Positions 45,926 through 54,701 of a DNA stretch of 64,000 nucleotides are shown here, one piece after another. Source of the stretch: Ectopseudomonas composti (GTDB lineage Bacteria; Pseudomonadota; Gammaproteobacteria; Pseudomonadales; Pseudomonadaceae); contig NZ_FOWP01000001.1 in assembly GCF_900115475.1 (NCBI RefSeq), positions 248,001 to 312,000 of the forward strand, written 5' to 3'. The position numbers were made by a program, and so were the translations under genes. Every line of letters starts with the position of its first letter. The first letter of the stretch is position 1. The notes beneath the pieces are model-generated. The model had not been told where the DNA came from. It saw only the letters and a program-made list of their open reading frames with translations, and made no database searches.

Positions 45926-47367
45926 CAGGCAGCCCCTCCGAAAACGTCGATATCGGCGAAGACGCAGGCCGGCGAGGCATGCCCGACACGGATCACCTGG
46001 TTGGGTTCGCCCTTGCCGCAATAGGGCGTGCCCATCACCTCGAAGGTGCTGGCGTCGCCTACCGCGCGCAGGTTGCGCCAGAACCGCGAGCTGATGCCGC
46101 GGTAATTGGGGTTCTTCACCACGCCCTTGAGTTCGCCGTTTTCGATCAACTGGCCCCATTCGCAGCCGAACTGGAATTTGTTGCGCGCATCGTCGATCGA
46201 CCAGGAGCGGTTGTTGCTCATCAGGATGCCGCACTCGATACCGCCGATCAGCTCAGCCCGAGTCTTGTCACCCGGCTCCAGATTGAGATTGGCCATGCGG
46301 TCGATGGGCGGCCGGTTCCAGTTGCATGCACGGCTGTTGGCCACACCCGGCAGGCCACTGCGCCACTGCGACAGCGCACCGCCGAGCGGGCGCTGCAGGA
46401 CGCCATCGCGGATCAGGTAGTGGCGCTGCGCCGCGGTGCCGTCGTCATCATGGCTGTAGCTGGCCAGCTCGCCTGGCACGCCCGGATCGAAGGTCACGTT
46501 GAGCAGCGACGAGCCATATGGGTAATGACCGAAATCTTCCTGGCGAATGAAACTGGTGCCGGCGAAGTTGCGCTCGTCACCGAGGATGCGGTCCAGCTCC
46601 AGTGGATGGCCGATGGACTCGTGGATCTGCAGGATCATCTGGTCCGGCATCAGCAGCAGGTCACGCGAACCGTTCGGGGTGTTGGGTGCCAGCAGCAGTT
46701 GCAATGCCTCGTCGGCGATGCGCTCGGCACTGCCGATCACACACAACTGCTGCAGCACCTCGGCACCACCCTGCCGCGCCAGATGAGTGCCGCCGAAACT
46801 GCGGCTCTGGCTGTCATGCTCGTCGCTGGCGGTGACGCCCACCTGCGGGAAGACGTAGCGCTGGGCACGGCGCAGGCAGGCGCCCGCGCTGTTGAGGTAG
46901 ATCTGCTCATGGCAGGTGAAGGTCAAGCCGACATGGCTGTCGACCAGACGCGCATCCTGTGGAATCCGCGCCGACTCGGCCATCAGCAACTCGAACCAGT
47001 GGCCGGCACCCGCCAGCGGCTGCGCGTAACCCGGCATCACATCGTCGCTTTGCTCGGTGGGGTACGGCAGGCTGGCGAGGTCGAGCAGGTTGTGCCCAGC
47101 CAACGTGCGTGCCATCTGCTCGGCGCGCTCCAGCGCGGCCTGCAAGCCGGCCTGACTGAGATCGCTGGTGGCCGCATAGGCTTCGACACCGGCGATACGT
47201 ACGGTCAACATGGCGCCAGCATCGTCGACGAAGGAAGGCGCCTGCGCCACACGCCGCCGCACCCAGTAGGACTCCCTGCTCTCGCACACATGGCGCAGCG
47301 ACCAGTAGTCGGCAGTGGATTTCAGCGCGGCGAAGCGGCGCTGCAGGGTATCGCTGAGGGCGAACAT
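45925..47367 (-). CDS. TldD-type metalloprotease subunit, divergent paralogue
   Basis: A 480-residue protein starting at 47367 with AAGGA seven bases upstream. The zinc motif HESIGH is at 249-254, in MILQIHESIGHPLELDRILG; canonical TldD has HEAxGHGLEGD, so this is a separate branch. The C-terminus contains NLNLEPGDKTRAELIGGIEC and GVVKNPNYRGISSRFWRNL. TldD/E heterodimers degrade unfolded peptides and remove leaders from peptides such as microcin B17 or CcdA. No peptide precursor gene is evident nearby. Confidence 0.88.
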   Translation of the reverse strand: MFALSDTLQRRFAALKSTADYWSLRHVCESRESYWVRRRVAQAPSFVDDAGAMLTVRIAGVEAYAATSDLSQAGLQAALERAEQMARTLAGHNLLDLASLPYPTEQSDDVMPGYAQPLAGAGHWFELLMAESARIPQDARLVDSHVGLTFTCHEQIYLNSAGACLRRAQRYVFPQVGVTASDEHDSQSRSFGGTHLARQGGAEVLQQLCVIGSAERIADEALQLLLAPNTPNGSRDLLLMPDQMILQIHESIGHPLELDRILGDERNFAGTSFIRQEDFGHYPYGSSLLNVTFDPGVPGELASYSHDDDGTAAQRHYLIRDGVLQRPLGGALSQWRSGLPGVANSRACNWNRPPIDRMANLNLEPGDKTRAELIGGIECGILMSNNRSWSIDDARNKFQFGCEWGQLIENGELKGVVKNPNYRGISSRFWRNLRAVGDASTFEVMGTPYCGKGEPNQVIRVGHASPACVFADIDVFGGAA

Positions 47368-47472
47368 CGGGCTTCCTTGGCTGGCGACGAAAGGAGGCCA
47401 GTATGGGAACAAGCACGCGCCGGGATCAACCGCCGACCGGCAAGCAAAAGCCAGACGCCGCCCCGCTCCCGA

Positions 47473-49876
47473 TCAGAAATCGACCGTCGCCGAGACCTTG
47501 AAGGTACGCGGCGCGCCCTGGGTCAGGTAGCCACCATTGGCCGAGGCCCAGTAGTTCTCGTCGGCGACGTTCTCCACTATCGCGTTGAAGGTCACGGCGC
47601 GCTGGTCGAGACGAGTCTTGTAGCGTGCGCCCAGATCGACGCGGGTCCAGGCCGGGATGCCGTAGTCATTGGCGGTATCGACATACTGACCACCGGTGCG
47701 CAACAGCAGGCCATTGAGGCTCAGCCCCGGCACGCCCGGCACATCCCAGTCGGCGCCGACATTGAACTGGAATTCGGGCACCCCGACGGCCTGGTTGCCA
47801 TCGTTGCCACCACCGACCGTGCCGCGCAGCTCGGCTTCGGTCCAGGTCGACCCTCCCAACAGGCGTAACCCGCTGAGCGGCTCGCCGAACAGGCTCAGCT
47901 CGACACCGCGGTTACGCTGCTCGGCATCCACGCCGTAGTTGCCACTGCCGTCGAGCACACCTTGCGGCTGCTCGATACGGAAGACACTCAGGTTGCCCCC
48001 GAAGCGCCCCCAGTCGAGCTTCACCCCCCAGCTCGGTCTGCTTGGAGCGGTATGGCGCGAACATCGTCCCGCGATTGTTCGCAGCATTGGGCGCGGTCGG
48101 CCCCTGCTGCAGCGACTCCACACGGTTGGCATAGAGCGAGAGGTATTCGGTGGGTTTGATCACCAGGCCATAGGCGGGCGTGGTGATGCTGTCCTGGTAG
48201 TTGGAGGTACGGGCGCCACTGGCCGCGCTCCAGGCGTCGGCGCCAATGGTCTGCCGGCGCAAACCAAGCGTCAGCAGCACACGATCATCGACAAAACCCA
48301 GGGTGTCGGAGACGGCCAGGCTCTTGTTCTGCACCTTGGCGGTGGTGTCCGGGTCATGCAGATCGCCGGAGACGCTGGTGGCGGGCGGCTCTGCAATCGG
48401 CAGCGCTTCGTACAAGTTGCCATTGCCACGGCTACCAGCGGCGGTGGACTCGAAGGCATTGCGCTTTTCCTGCCAGATGCCGTTGGCCGCCAGATTGACC
48501 TTGTGGCTGACCGGGCCGGTCTGCAGGTCTCCGCGCAGCCCCGTGGCCAGGCTCAGGGTTTCCTGGTCGAGCGGCGAATACAGGCGGCCGATGCGGGCCG
48601 CACCATCGGCGCCGTACACGTAGTTGGAGGCGTACACGCCGTTCTCCCGCGTGTACTTGCCGCCGCCAATGAGGTAGGCGGTCCAGGACGGCGACAGATC
48701 ATACTCGGCGCTGAACATCCCATAGCTGTCTTCCAGCTGCGACCAGCTCCAGGGCTGGGCATAGTTATGCGTGGAGTCAGGCGCCGAAGGCACCTTGCCA
48801 TTCAAGGTTGAGGTGCCCCCCGTCGTGGTCAGGTAGACAACTGAACGCCCCTCGTTGACGCGCTGCTTCTGATAGCCAAGATCGGCTGCCAGGCGCAGGC
48901 GCTCACCACGGTAATCCAGCGCAACGGTGGCCAGGCTGAAGCGCGAATGCTCGTCGTCGATGCCCGTCTCGCCTTCACGCTGCGCCAGGTTGACCCGCAC
49001 ACCGAAGCGGTTGTCCTCACCGAACCGGCGCCCCAGATCGAGATGCCCGCCCACGCGACTGTCGTTGGCGTAGTCCAGGGTGAAGCTGCGGGTCGGGGTG
49101 TCCTCGGCGCGTTTGGAGACCACGTTGATCGCCCCGCCGACGCCGCTGCCGCCAGGCGCCACGCCATTGATGAAGGCGTTGGCGCCCTTGAATACCTCGA
49201 CGCGCTCGACCGACTCGGTGGAAATGATCTGCCGCGGCAATATCCCGTACAGACCATTGAAGGCGATGTCGTCGCTGTACAGCTGGAAGCCGCGTACGAC
49301 GAAGACCTGCGAGAAGTTGCCGAAGCCATAGGACTGGCGCACGCCCGGGTCGCTGGCCAGCACATCGGCCAGGGTCTGCGCCTGGCGCGTTTCGATCAGC
49401 TCGGAGGTGTAGCTGGAAAAGGCGAAGGGCACGTCCTGCATGTCCTGGTTGCCCAGCAGGCCGATGTTCGCGCCGCGCGCCACCTGACCGCCGGCATAGC
49501 TGGCCGGCAGGTCGCGGCGGCCATCGAGCTGGCCGCTGACGGTGGTGGCGCCCAGCTCCAGCACATCGCTGTTATCAGGACGCGGGATCAGCGTGACGGT
49601 GCCGTCGGCGCCGACACTGAAGGTCAGGCCGCTGCCCTGCAGCAACTGCTGCAGCCCTTCGCCGACGGAATAATCCCCCTTGAGTGCCTGGCGGCCACTG
49701 ATCCCGCGAGTCAGGCTGGCATCGTAGAGCAGGCGGATGCCGGCCTGCTCGGCGAAATCGGTGAGCGCCGAATCCAGAGGCTGGGCCGGGATGTCGAGCT
49801 CGACGGCCTGCACCTGCGCTGCAGCGAGGCCGAGGGAAAGCACGATCAACGTCGGGAAGAAGGGAATCGAACGCAT
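47473..49876 (-). pseudogene. TonB-dependent siderophore receptor (FpvA/FecA type) with a one-base frameshift
   Basis: Two overlapping frames together encode about 800 residues. The start at 49876 has AGGAT seven bases upstream and a signal peptide (MRSIPFFPTLIVLSLGLAAA). An STN signalling domain follows (LDIPAQPLDSALTDFAEQAG), then the plug (ETRQAQTLADVLASDPGVRQ and FVVRGFQLYSDDIAFNGLYG) and the beta barrel, ending FKVSATVDF with the terminal Phe of outer-membrane proteins. The frame breaks in a run of six C (48024-48029): removing one base restores ELGVKLDWGRFGGNL. The STN domain and the FecI/FecR genes upstream mark a transducing receptor. It is either truly broken, phase-variable, or a sequence error. 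Confidence 0.88.
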
Positions 49877-50009
49877 ACGGATATCCTGTGTTCTGCTGGC
49901 CATTCATGCGAAAAAGTCGCATTTGCAGAAACAGAAGACGAAGGTAATTCGCATTCCTGAACCGGCACTGCAAATATTTTTGAAAAATGATTCGCGCCAT
50001 CACCCAGTC

Positions 50010-50066
50010 GTAGCCCGGATGCAATCCGGGGGCTTTGTTCGCCGCCCCGGATTGCATCCGGGCTAC
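50010..50066. repeat. Perfect 22-bp inverted repeat of the GTAGCCCGGAT family
   Basis: Arms 50010-50031 and 50045-50066 are exact complements around 13 bases. The unit (GTAGCCCGGATGCAATCCGG) recurs in halves at 32526 and 34632. It fills the 313-base gap between fecR and the receptor gene, where it could act as an attenuator. The rest of the gap, 50067-50189, shows no gene. Confidence 0.75.
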
Positions 50067-50189
50067 AGCGTTTGTACGACCAAGGCTTGTCCACTATCGG
50101 CCTGGTAACGGGGTCGGCCAAAGACGGTGGACAAAAAGAGCGTTGTCCACCCTACGTGGATGCAGTCCGGCAGCAATCAGATTGGAAGA

Positions 50190-51110
50190 TCAACCGTCGG
50201 ACGACACCAGCAGCACGCCCGGCAAGTGGGTCAACTTGACCGGCAGAGCGGTCTCGATGGCGCGCAGTAAGGCCTGTGGATCATCCAGAGCGAATACGCC
50301 GGTGACCTTCAGCTCACGCGCCGCTGCATCGAGAAACAGCACCTGCTGTGCCTGCTGGCGCTGCAGCTCCTCGAACACTTCGGGCAACGGGCGATCACGG
50401 AATACCAGCCGCCCCCGTTGCCAGGCCAAAGCCCGCGCGGCATCCAGTGGCTGCAGTGATTGCAGACGACCACCACGCCAGGCGATCTGCTCGCCAGCCT
50501 GCACGGCTCGCTCGGTACCCTCGCTGTCACTGACCTGCACATGCCCTTCGCTGACCGCCAGCAACACCTGATCCCCCAGCAGGTTGACGTCGAACCGAGT
50601 ACCGGTGACGCGAATGCGCGCCTCACCGGCCTCGATCACGAAGGGGTGGTTGGTATCGGCCGCTACCTGAAAATCGACCTGACCGCGATACAGACGCACT
50701 CGGCGCTGACCGTCTGCATCGGCGTACCAGTCAAGAGCGGTGGTGCCATTGAGCTGCAACCGCGAGCCATCCTCCAGCGTCACCTCGCGGATTTCTCCGG
50801 CCTGAGTACGTACATCGGCATGCCAGCCTGGCGGCGCCAGCCACAGCGCCAGCAGCAGGCAGGCCGCGCTGGCCAGTGGCAGCGGCCAGTGCCGCTTACG
50901 CCTGGGCATGGCCTGCACCACGGCAGCCGGCCGCTCGACCTGGCCGAGCAGCGCCCACAGACGCTCCGCCTCGGCCAGAGCACTGGCGTGCTCGGCACTG
51001 GCCTGGCGCCAGCGCTCGACCGCCGCGCGATCGGCGGCACTGGCTCGCCCGGAATTCAGCAGCACCAGCCACTCCCGGGCCTGGCTGCGCAGATCTGCCT
51101 CAGCGGTCAT
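50190..51110 (-). CDS. FecR-type transmembrane anti-sigma/signal transducer
   Basis: A 306-residue inner-membrane protein. The cytoplasmic N-terminus has a DUF4880 segment (REWLVLLNSGRASAADRAAV, then VERWRQASAEHASALAEAER) that contacts the sigma factor. A membrane helix (LPLASAACLLLALWLAPPGW) is at about 87-107, then the periplasmic FecR domain (TQAGEIREVTLEDGSRLQLN, RVRLYRGQVDFQVAADT). A C-terminal STN-like part follows. It relays receptor occupancy to FecI. Its start overlaps the end of the sigma gene by 11 bases, so the two are coupled. Confidence 0.95.
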   Translation of the reverse strand: MTAEADLRSQAREWLVLLNSGRASAADRAAVERWRQASAEHASALAEAERLWALLGQVERPAAVVQAMPRRKRHWPLPLASAACLLLALWLAPPGWHADVRTQAGEIREVTLEDGSRLQLNGTTALDWYADADGQRRVRLYRGQVDFQVAADTNHPFVIEAGEARIRVTGTRFDVNLLGDQVLLAVSEGHVQVSDSEGTERAVQAGEQIAWRGGRLQSLQPLDAARALAWQRGRLVFRDRPLPEVFEELQRQQAQQVLFLDAAARELKVTGVFALDDPQALLRAIETALPVKLTHLPGVLLVSSDG

Positions 51111-51600
51111 CCATGCGTTCCTGGCAATATTCGAGGGCCTTGAGGATATAACGTCCGGCCATGCTTTCCGAGACGCCCAGACGCTCGCCGATCTCACGCT
51201 GAGTCAGCCCGTCCAGGCGATTCCACAACAGCGCCTGGCGCAGGTGTTCGGGCAACTCATGCATCAGGATCTGCAGGCGAGCCAGACGGCGGCTGTCCTC
51301 GATGGCGCGTTCGGGTTCGGGGAGTTCGCTTTCCAGCGCATCGTCGAGCGGTGCCGACTGCGGACGAACCTGCTGCTGGCGATGATGGTCGATGAGCAGG
51401 TTGCGAGCGATGCGGTAGAGAAAGGCGCGCACGTTGCCGATCTCCTCGGTCCGGCGCCCTTGCAAGCGCAGCCAGGTTTCCTGGCGCAGGTCGGCGGCGA
51501 GCTCGCTGCAGCGTGTCTGCCGGGTGAAGAAGCGCAGCAGCTCCGAGGAATGGCGCCGGAACAGTTCTTCAGGAGGCAGTGGATCGACAGGCAGGGACAC
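51100..51600 (-). CDS. FecI-type ECF sigma factor
   Basis: A 166-residue sigma factor (GTG start at 51600). Region 2 has LFRRHSSELLRFFTRQT through RAFLYRIARNLLIDHHRQQQ, and region 4 has LPEHLRQALLWNRLDGLTQR then EIGERLGVSESMAGRYILKA, the helix-turn-helix for -35 recognition. It should drive the receptor gene downstream. A Fur-like site lies just upstream, so the unit is likely iron-repressed. No siderophore biosynthesis genes are in the window. Confidence 0.93.
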   Translation of the reverse strand: MSLPVDPLPPEELFRRHSSELLRFFTRQTRCSELAADLRQETWLRLQGRRTEEIGNVRAFLYRIARNLLIDHHRQQQVRPQSAPLDDALESELPEPERAIEDSRRLARLQILMHELPEHLRQALLWNRLDGLTQREIGERLGVSESMAGRYILKALEYCQERMDDR

Positions 51601-51644
51601 GCAGAGTTCTCGGTGCCGGGAAAGCCCGAGAAAATATTACAAAC

Positions 51645-51663
51645 GCAAATGATTTTCAAATAT
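51645..51663. promoter_or_regulatory. Probable Fur box upstream of the ECF sigma gene
   Basis: GCAAATGATTTTCAAATAT matches the 19-base Fur consensus at ten positions, including the central AATGAT and TCA, in an AT-rich stretch 45 bases before the sigma start. Iron control of FecI-type sigma genes is well known. Confidence 0.55.
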
Positions 51664-51711
51664 ATCCACTCGACCCAATCGGCCGAATGGAAGTTGGCTG
51701 GATCGCCGGGC

Positions 51712-51858
51712 TCAGCCCGGCGTCCCCAACCCCGCCGCGCTCATGAACTGGCGCAACAGCCAGGCCACGATACCCAGCGCGGTGACGCTGCAGGCCCAGA
51801 TCAGCACCAGCCAACCCAGACGCTGCCACAGCGGTTTCTTCTCTTCGGTTTCGGTCAT
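51712..51858 (-). CDS. DUF2474 (CydX-like) small subunit of the bd oxidase
   Basis: A 48-residue protein starting MTETEEKKPLWQRLGWLVLI and ending MSAAGLGTPG, with one membrane helix. This is DUF2474, the small protein encoded after CioB in cyanide-insensitive oxidases, comparable to CydX. It is normally right behind cydB; here a 143-bp repeat element separates the two. GGAGACGGTC lies before the ATG at 51858. Confidence 0.85.
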   Translation of the reverse strand: MTETEEKKPLWQRLGWLVLIWACSVTALGIVAWLLRQFMSAAGLGTPG

Positions 51859-51870
51859 GACCGTCTCCTA

Positions 51871-52013
51871 AGAACCTGATTCAAAGCCTCGCGAGCTAGA
51901 GCCATGCAAGGCAAAAGCAGGCGAGGACGCGGAGTGTACAAGTGGTACATGAGCAGGCCGAGCCTGCTTTTAACGCCGCAGGGCCGACGCGCAGCAGGCT
52001 TTGGACAGGTTCT
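51871..52013. mobile_element. MITE-like palindromic element (143 bp)
   Basis: Terminal inverted repeats AGAACCTGATTCAAAGCCT (51871-51889) and, on the other strand, AGAACCTGTCCAAAGCCT (52013-51996) bound the element. Inside, AAAAGCAGGC (51913) and GCCTGCTTTT (51962) are exact complements, and GAGCAGGCCGAGCCTGCTTT adds a tighter hairpin. It encodes nothing. It abuts the cydB stop codon, so it sits within the oxidase operon. No clear target-site duplication is visible. Confidence 0.65.
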
Positions 52014-53020
52014 CAGTGATAGCCATCATCCACCGTCACCTTGCCTCTGAACACGTAGTAGCTCCAAGCGGTGTACATGAGGATGAAGGGAATGATGAAC
52101 AGCGCGCCCACCAGCATGAAGCCCTGGCTCTGTGGCGGTGCAGAGGCCTCCCAGATGCTGATCGACGGCGGAATCACGTTCGGCCACAGGCTGATGCCCA
52201 AGCCGCTGTAGCCGAGGAAGATCAGCGCCAGGGTGAGCAGAAACGGCGAGTAGTTGCGGTTGTTGGCCACCGAACGCAGCAGTGCGTATGTGCACAGCAG
52301 CACCAGCACCGGTACCGGCATGAACCAGAACAGGTTGGGCAGGCTGAACCAGCGCTCGGCGATATCCGGGTGGGCAAAGGGCGTCCACAGGCTGACGATG
52401 CCCGTCACCGCCAGCAGGACGAACACCAGCGGCCGCGCCAGGTCATGCATCTGCTGTTGCAGGCGGCCTTCGGTCTTCATGATCAGCCAGGTACAGCCAA
52501 GCAGCGCGTAGGCGGCGATCAGCGCCAGGCCGCAGAACACCGAGAACGGCGTCAGCCAGTCGAACGCGCCACCGGCGAAGCGGCGATTGACCACCTCGAA
52601 ACCGTCGATGTACGCGCCCAGTGCCACGCCCTGAAAGAAGGTGGCCGTCAGCGAGCCGCCAATGAAGGCCTTGTCCCAAAGATGACGCTTGGCGGCCTTG
52701 GCCTTGAAACGAAACTCGAAGGCCACGCCACGAAAGATCAGGCCCAGCAGCATCAGGATCAGCGGCAGGTACAAGGCATCCAGCACCACCGCATAGGCCA
52801 GCGGAAAGGCGCCGAACAGCGCCGCACCACCGAGTACCAGCCAGGTCTCGTTGCCGTCCCAGACCGGCGCGACGGTGTTCATCATCACGTCGCGCTCGCC
52901 ATCGTCACGTACGAAGGGAAAGAGGATGCCTATGCCCAGATCGAAGCCATCCATCACCACATACATCATCACACCGAAGGCGATGATCACCGCCCAGATC
53001 AGCGGAAGGTCGATACCCAT
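52013..53020 (-). CDS. cioB: Cyanide-insensitive cytochrome bd oxidase subunit II (CioB/CydB)
   Basis: A 335-residue membrane subunit with eight or nine helices. The N-terminus MGIDLPLIWAVIIAFGVMMY and DGFDLGIGILFPFV are diagnostic of CydB/AppB, as are NTVAPVWDGNETWLVLGGAA and FEFRFKA. It pairs with the CioA subunit three bases upstream. It ends in GKVTVDDGYH. Its stop is at the edge of the MITE-like element. Confidence 0.95.
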   Translation of the reverse strand: MGIDLPLIWAVIIAFGVMMYVVMDGFDLGIGILFPFVRDDGERDVMMNTVAPVWDGNETWLVLGGAALFGAFPLAYAVVLDALYLPLILMLLGLIFRGVAFEFRFKAKAAKRHLWDKAFIGGSLTATFFQGVALGAYIDGFEVVNRRFAGGAFDWLTPFSVFCGLALIAAYALLGCTWLIMKTEGRLQQQMHDLARPLVFVLLAVTGIVSLWTPFAHPDIAERWFSLPNLFWFMPVPVLVLLCTYALLRSVANNRNYSPFLLTLALIFLGYSGLGISLWPNVIPPSISIWEASAPPQSQGFMLVGALFIIPFILMYTAWSYYVFRGKVTVDDGYH

Positions 53021-53022
53021 GT

Positions 53023-54462
53023 TCAGTTCCTCTCCGGCAAGGTGTCGGTTTCGCCATCTTCCAGGCCCTCTTCGGCCGCCGACAGCGGACGCGCTGGCGT
53101 ACGCGGCTGGCCTGGCCCACCTTCGGAGGTTTCCTTACCCTCGTCGATCTTCGGCCCCTTGCGCACCAGGCGCAGCATGTAGCCGATACCCGCACCGAAC
53201 AGCACGAAATAGACCACCACGAACAGCGCCAAGGTAAAGCCCAGTTGCGTCGCGCTATGCCCGGAGGACGCGTCGGCGGTGCGCATCAGGCCATGGATGA
53301 TCCAGGGCTGGCGACCGATCTCGGTGGTGTACCAGCCCGCGAGGATGGCGATGATGCCGCTCGGCCCCATCCACACCGCCAGGTGCAGGAACGGCCGGCA
53401 GGTGTACAGCCGCTCGCCGCGTCGCAGCCAGGTGCCCCACAGGCCGGTGAGGATCATCATCAGCCCCATGGCGACCATGACGCGGAAGGTCCAGAACACG
53501 ATCGTGGAATTGGCGCGGTCTTCCGGTGGGAAGTCCTTCAGAGCCGGCACCTGTTTGTCCAGGCTATGGGTCAGGATCAGGCTGCCGAGCGCGGGAATCT
53601 CCACCTTGAAGCGAGTTTCCTCACGCTGCATGTCCGGCCAGCCGAAGAGGATCAGTGGGGTCGGCTCGTCGCCAACGTTTTCCCAATGCCCTTCGATGGC
53701 CGCGATCTTCGCCGGCTGGTACTTGAGGGTATTGAGGCCATGCAGATCGCCGATGAAGGCCTGTATCGGCGCCACCAGCAAGGCCATCCACAGTGCCATC
53801 GAGAGCATCTTGCGGATCGCCGGGTTGTCACGCCCACGCAGCAGATGCCAGGCAGCGGATGAACCCACGAAGAAGGCGGTGGCGAGGAACGCCGCCGTCG
53901 CCATGTGCGCCAGGCGATAAGGGAACGAGGGGTTGAATACAACGGCGAACCAGTCCACCGGAATTACCCGGCCATCGATGATCTCAAAGCCCTGCGGCGT
54001 ATGCATCCAGCTGTTGGAGGCGAGAATCCAGAAGGTGGAAATCAGCGTGCCGATGGCCACCATCACCGTGGAGAAGAAGTGCAGGCCTGGCCCGACGCGG
54101 TTCCAGCCGAACAGCATGACGCCAAGGAAACCCGCTTCGAGGAAGAACGCGGTGAGCACCTCGTAGGTCAGCAGCGGCCCGGTGACCGCCCCGGCAAAGT
54201 CGGAGAAGGCACTCCAGTTGGTGCCGAACTGATAGGCCATGACCAGGCCGGAGACCACACCCATGCCGAAGTTGACCGCGAAGATCTTCGACCAGAAGTG
54301 GTAGAGATCGCGGTACAGGGTATTTCCACTCTTCAGCCACAAGCCTTCGAGCACCGCCAGGTAGCTAGCCAGACCGATGGTGATGGCCGGGAAGACGATG
54401 TGGAAGGAAATGGTGAAGGCAAACTGGATTCGGGCGAGATCAAGCGCCTCTAGGCCGAACAT
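53023..54462 (-). CDS. cioA: Cyanide-insensitive cytochrome bd oxidase subunit I (CioA/CydA)
   Basis: A 479-residue subunit carrying the hemes and oxidising ubiquinol. The first helix has FTISFHIVFPAITIGLASYL with the heme b595 His. WSKIFAVNFGMGVVSGLVMA and NSWMHTPQGFEI follow. The GRQPW motif after WYTTEI marks the bd-I/CIO branch, and the short Q-loop marks the CIO type. A charged, probably cytoplasmic tail ends the chain. Enzymes of this branch resist cyanide in P. aeruginosa. An ANR box stands upstream. Confidence 0.95.
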   Translation of the reverse strand: MFGLEALDLARIQFAFTISFHIVFPAITIGLASYLAVLEGLWLKSGNTLYRDLYHFWSKIFAVNFGMGVVSGLVMAYQFGTNWSAFSDFAGAVTGPLLTYEVLTAFFLEAGFLGVMLFGWNRVGPGLHFFSTVMVAIGTLISTFWILASNSWMHTPQGFEIIDGRVIPVDWFAVVFNPSFPYRLAHMATAAFLATAFFVGSSAAWHLLRGRDNPAIRKMLSMALWMALLVAPIQAFIGDLHGLNTLKYQPAKIAAIEGHWENVGDEPTPLILFGWPDMQREETRFKVEIPALGSLILTHSLDKQVPALKDFPPEDRANSTIVFWTFRVMVAMGLMMILTGLWGTWLRRGERLYTCRPFLHLAVWMGPSGIIAILAGWYTTEIGRQPWIIHGLMRTADASSGHSATQLGFTLALFVVVYFVLFGAGIGYMLRLVRKGPKIDEGKETSEGGPGQPRTPARPLSAAEEGLEDGETDTLPERN

Positions 54463-54605
54463 GTCACATCCTCATTCAGGGTTATTTCGGCCCCAGCACG
54501 CAAAGCCGATCCATAGACTCCAGTCTTGGAGTCAAACGAGCTGAAATTGTTCTTATGGAGTGGAACTCAGCCGAATGGCTGTGGAGTAAAGCGCGAAAAG
54601 GCGCA

Positions 54606-54619
54606 TTGATCTGGATCAA
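54606..54619 (-). promoter_or_regulatory. ANR/FNR box upstream of the cioAB operon
   Basis: TTGATCTGGATCAA is a perfect match to TTGAT-N4-ATCAA, about 145 bases before the cioA ATG. In P. aeruginosa, ANR represses cioAB at low oxygen. Activation or repression here depends on the position of the start site, which I cannot fix. Confidence 0.85.
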
Positions 54620-54701
54620 TGCGCACTAAAAGACTAGCCGCTAAAGGCCCAACTGGCGCTGTGGTGATTTGCCGCGTGACAGGCCGCCACAGGAACCGAG
54701 C

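Noticed and set aside
45916..47868. A 650-codon plus-strand frame
   Set aside because: It is antisense to the TldD gene and the end of the receptor, both well supported; no ribosome site or family match.
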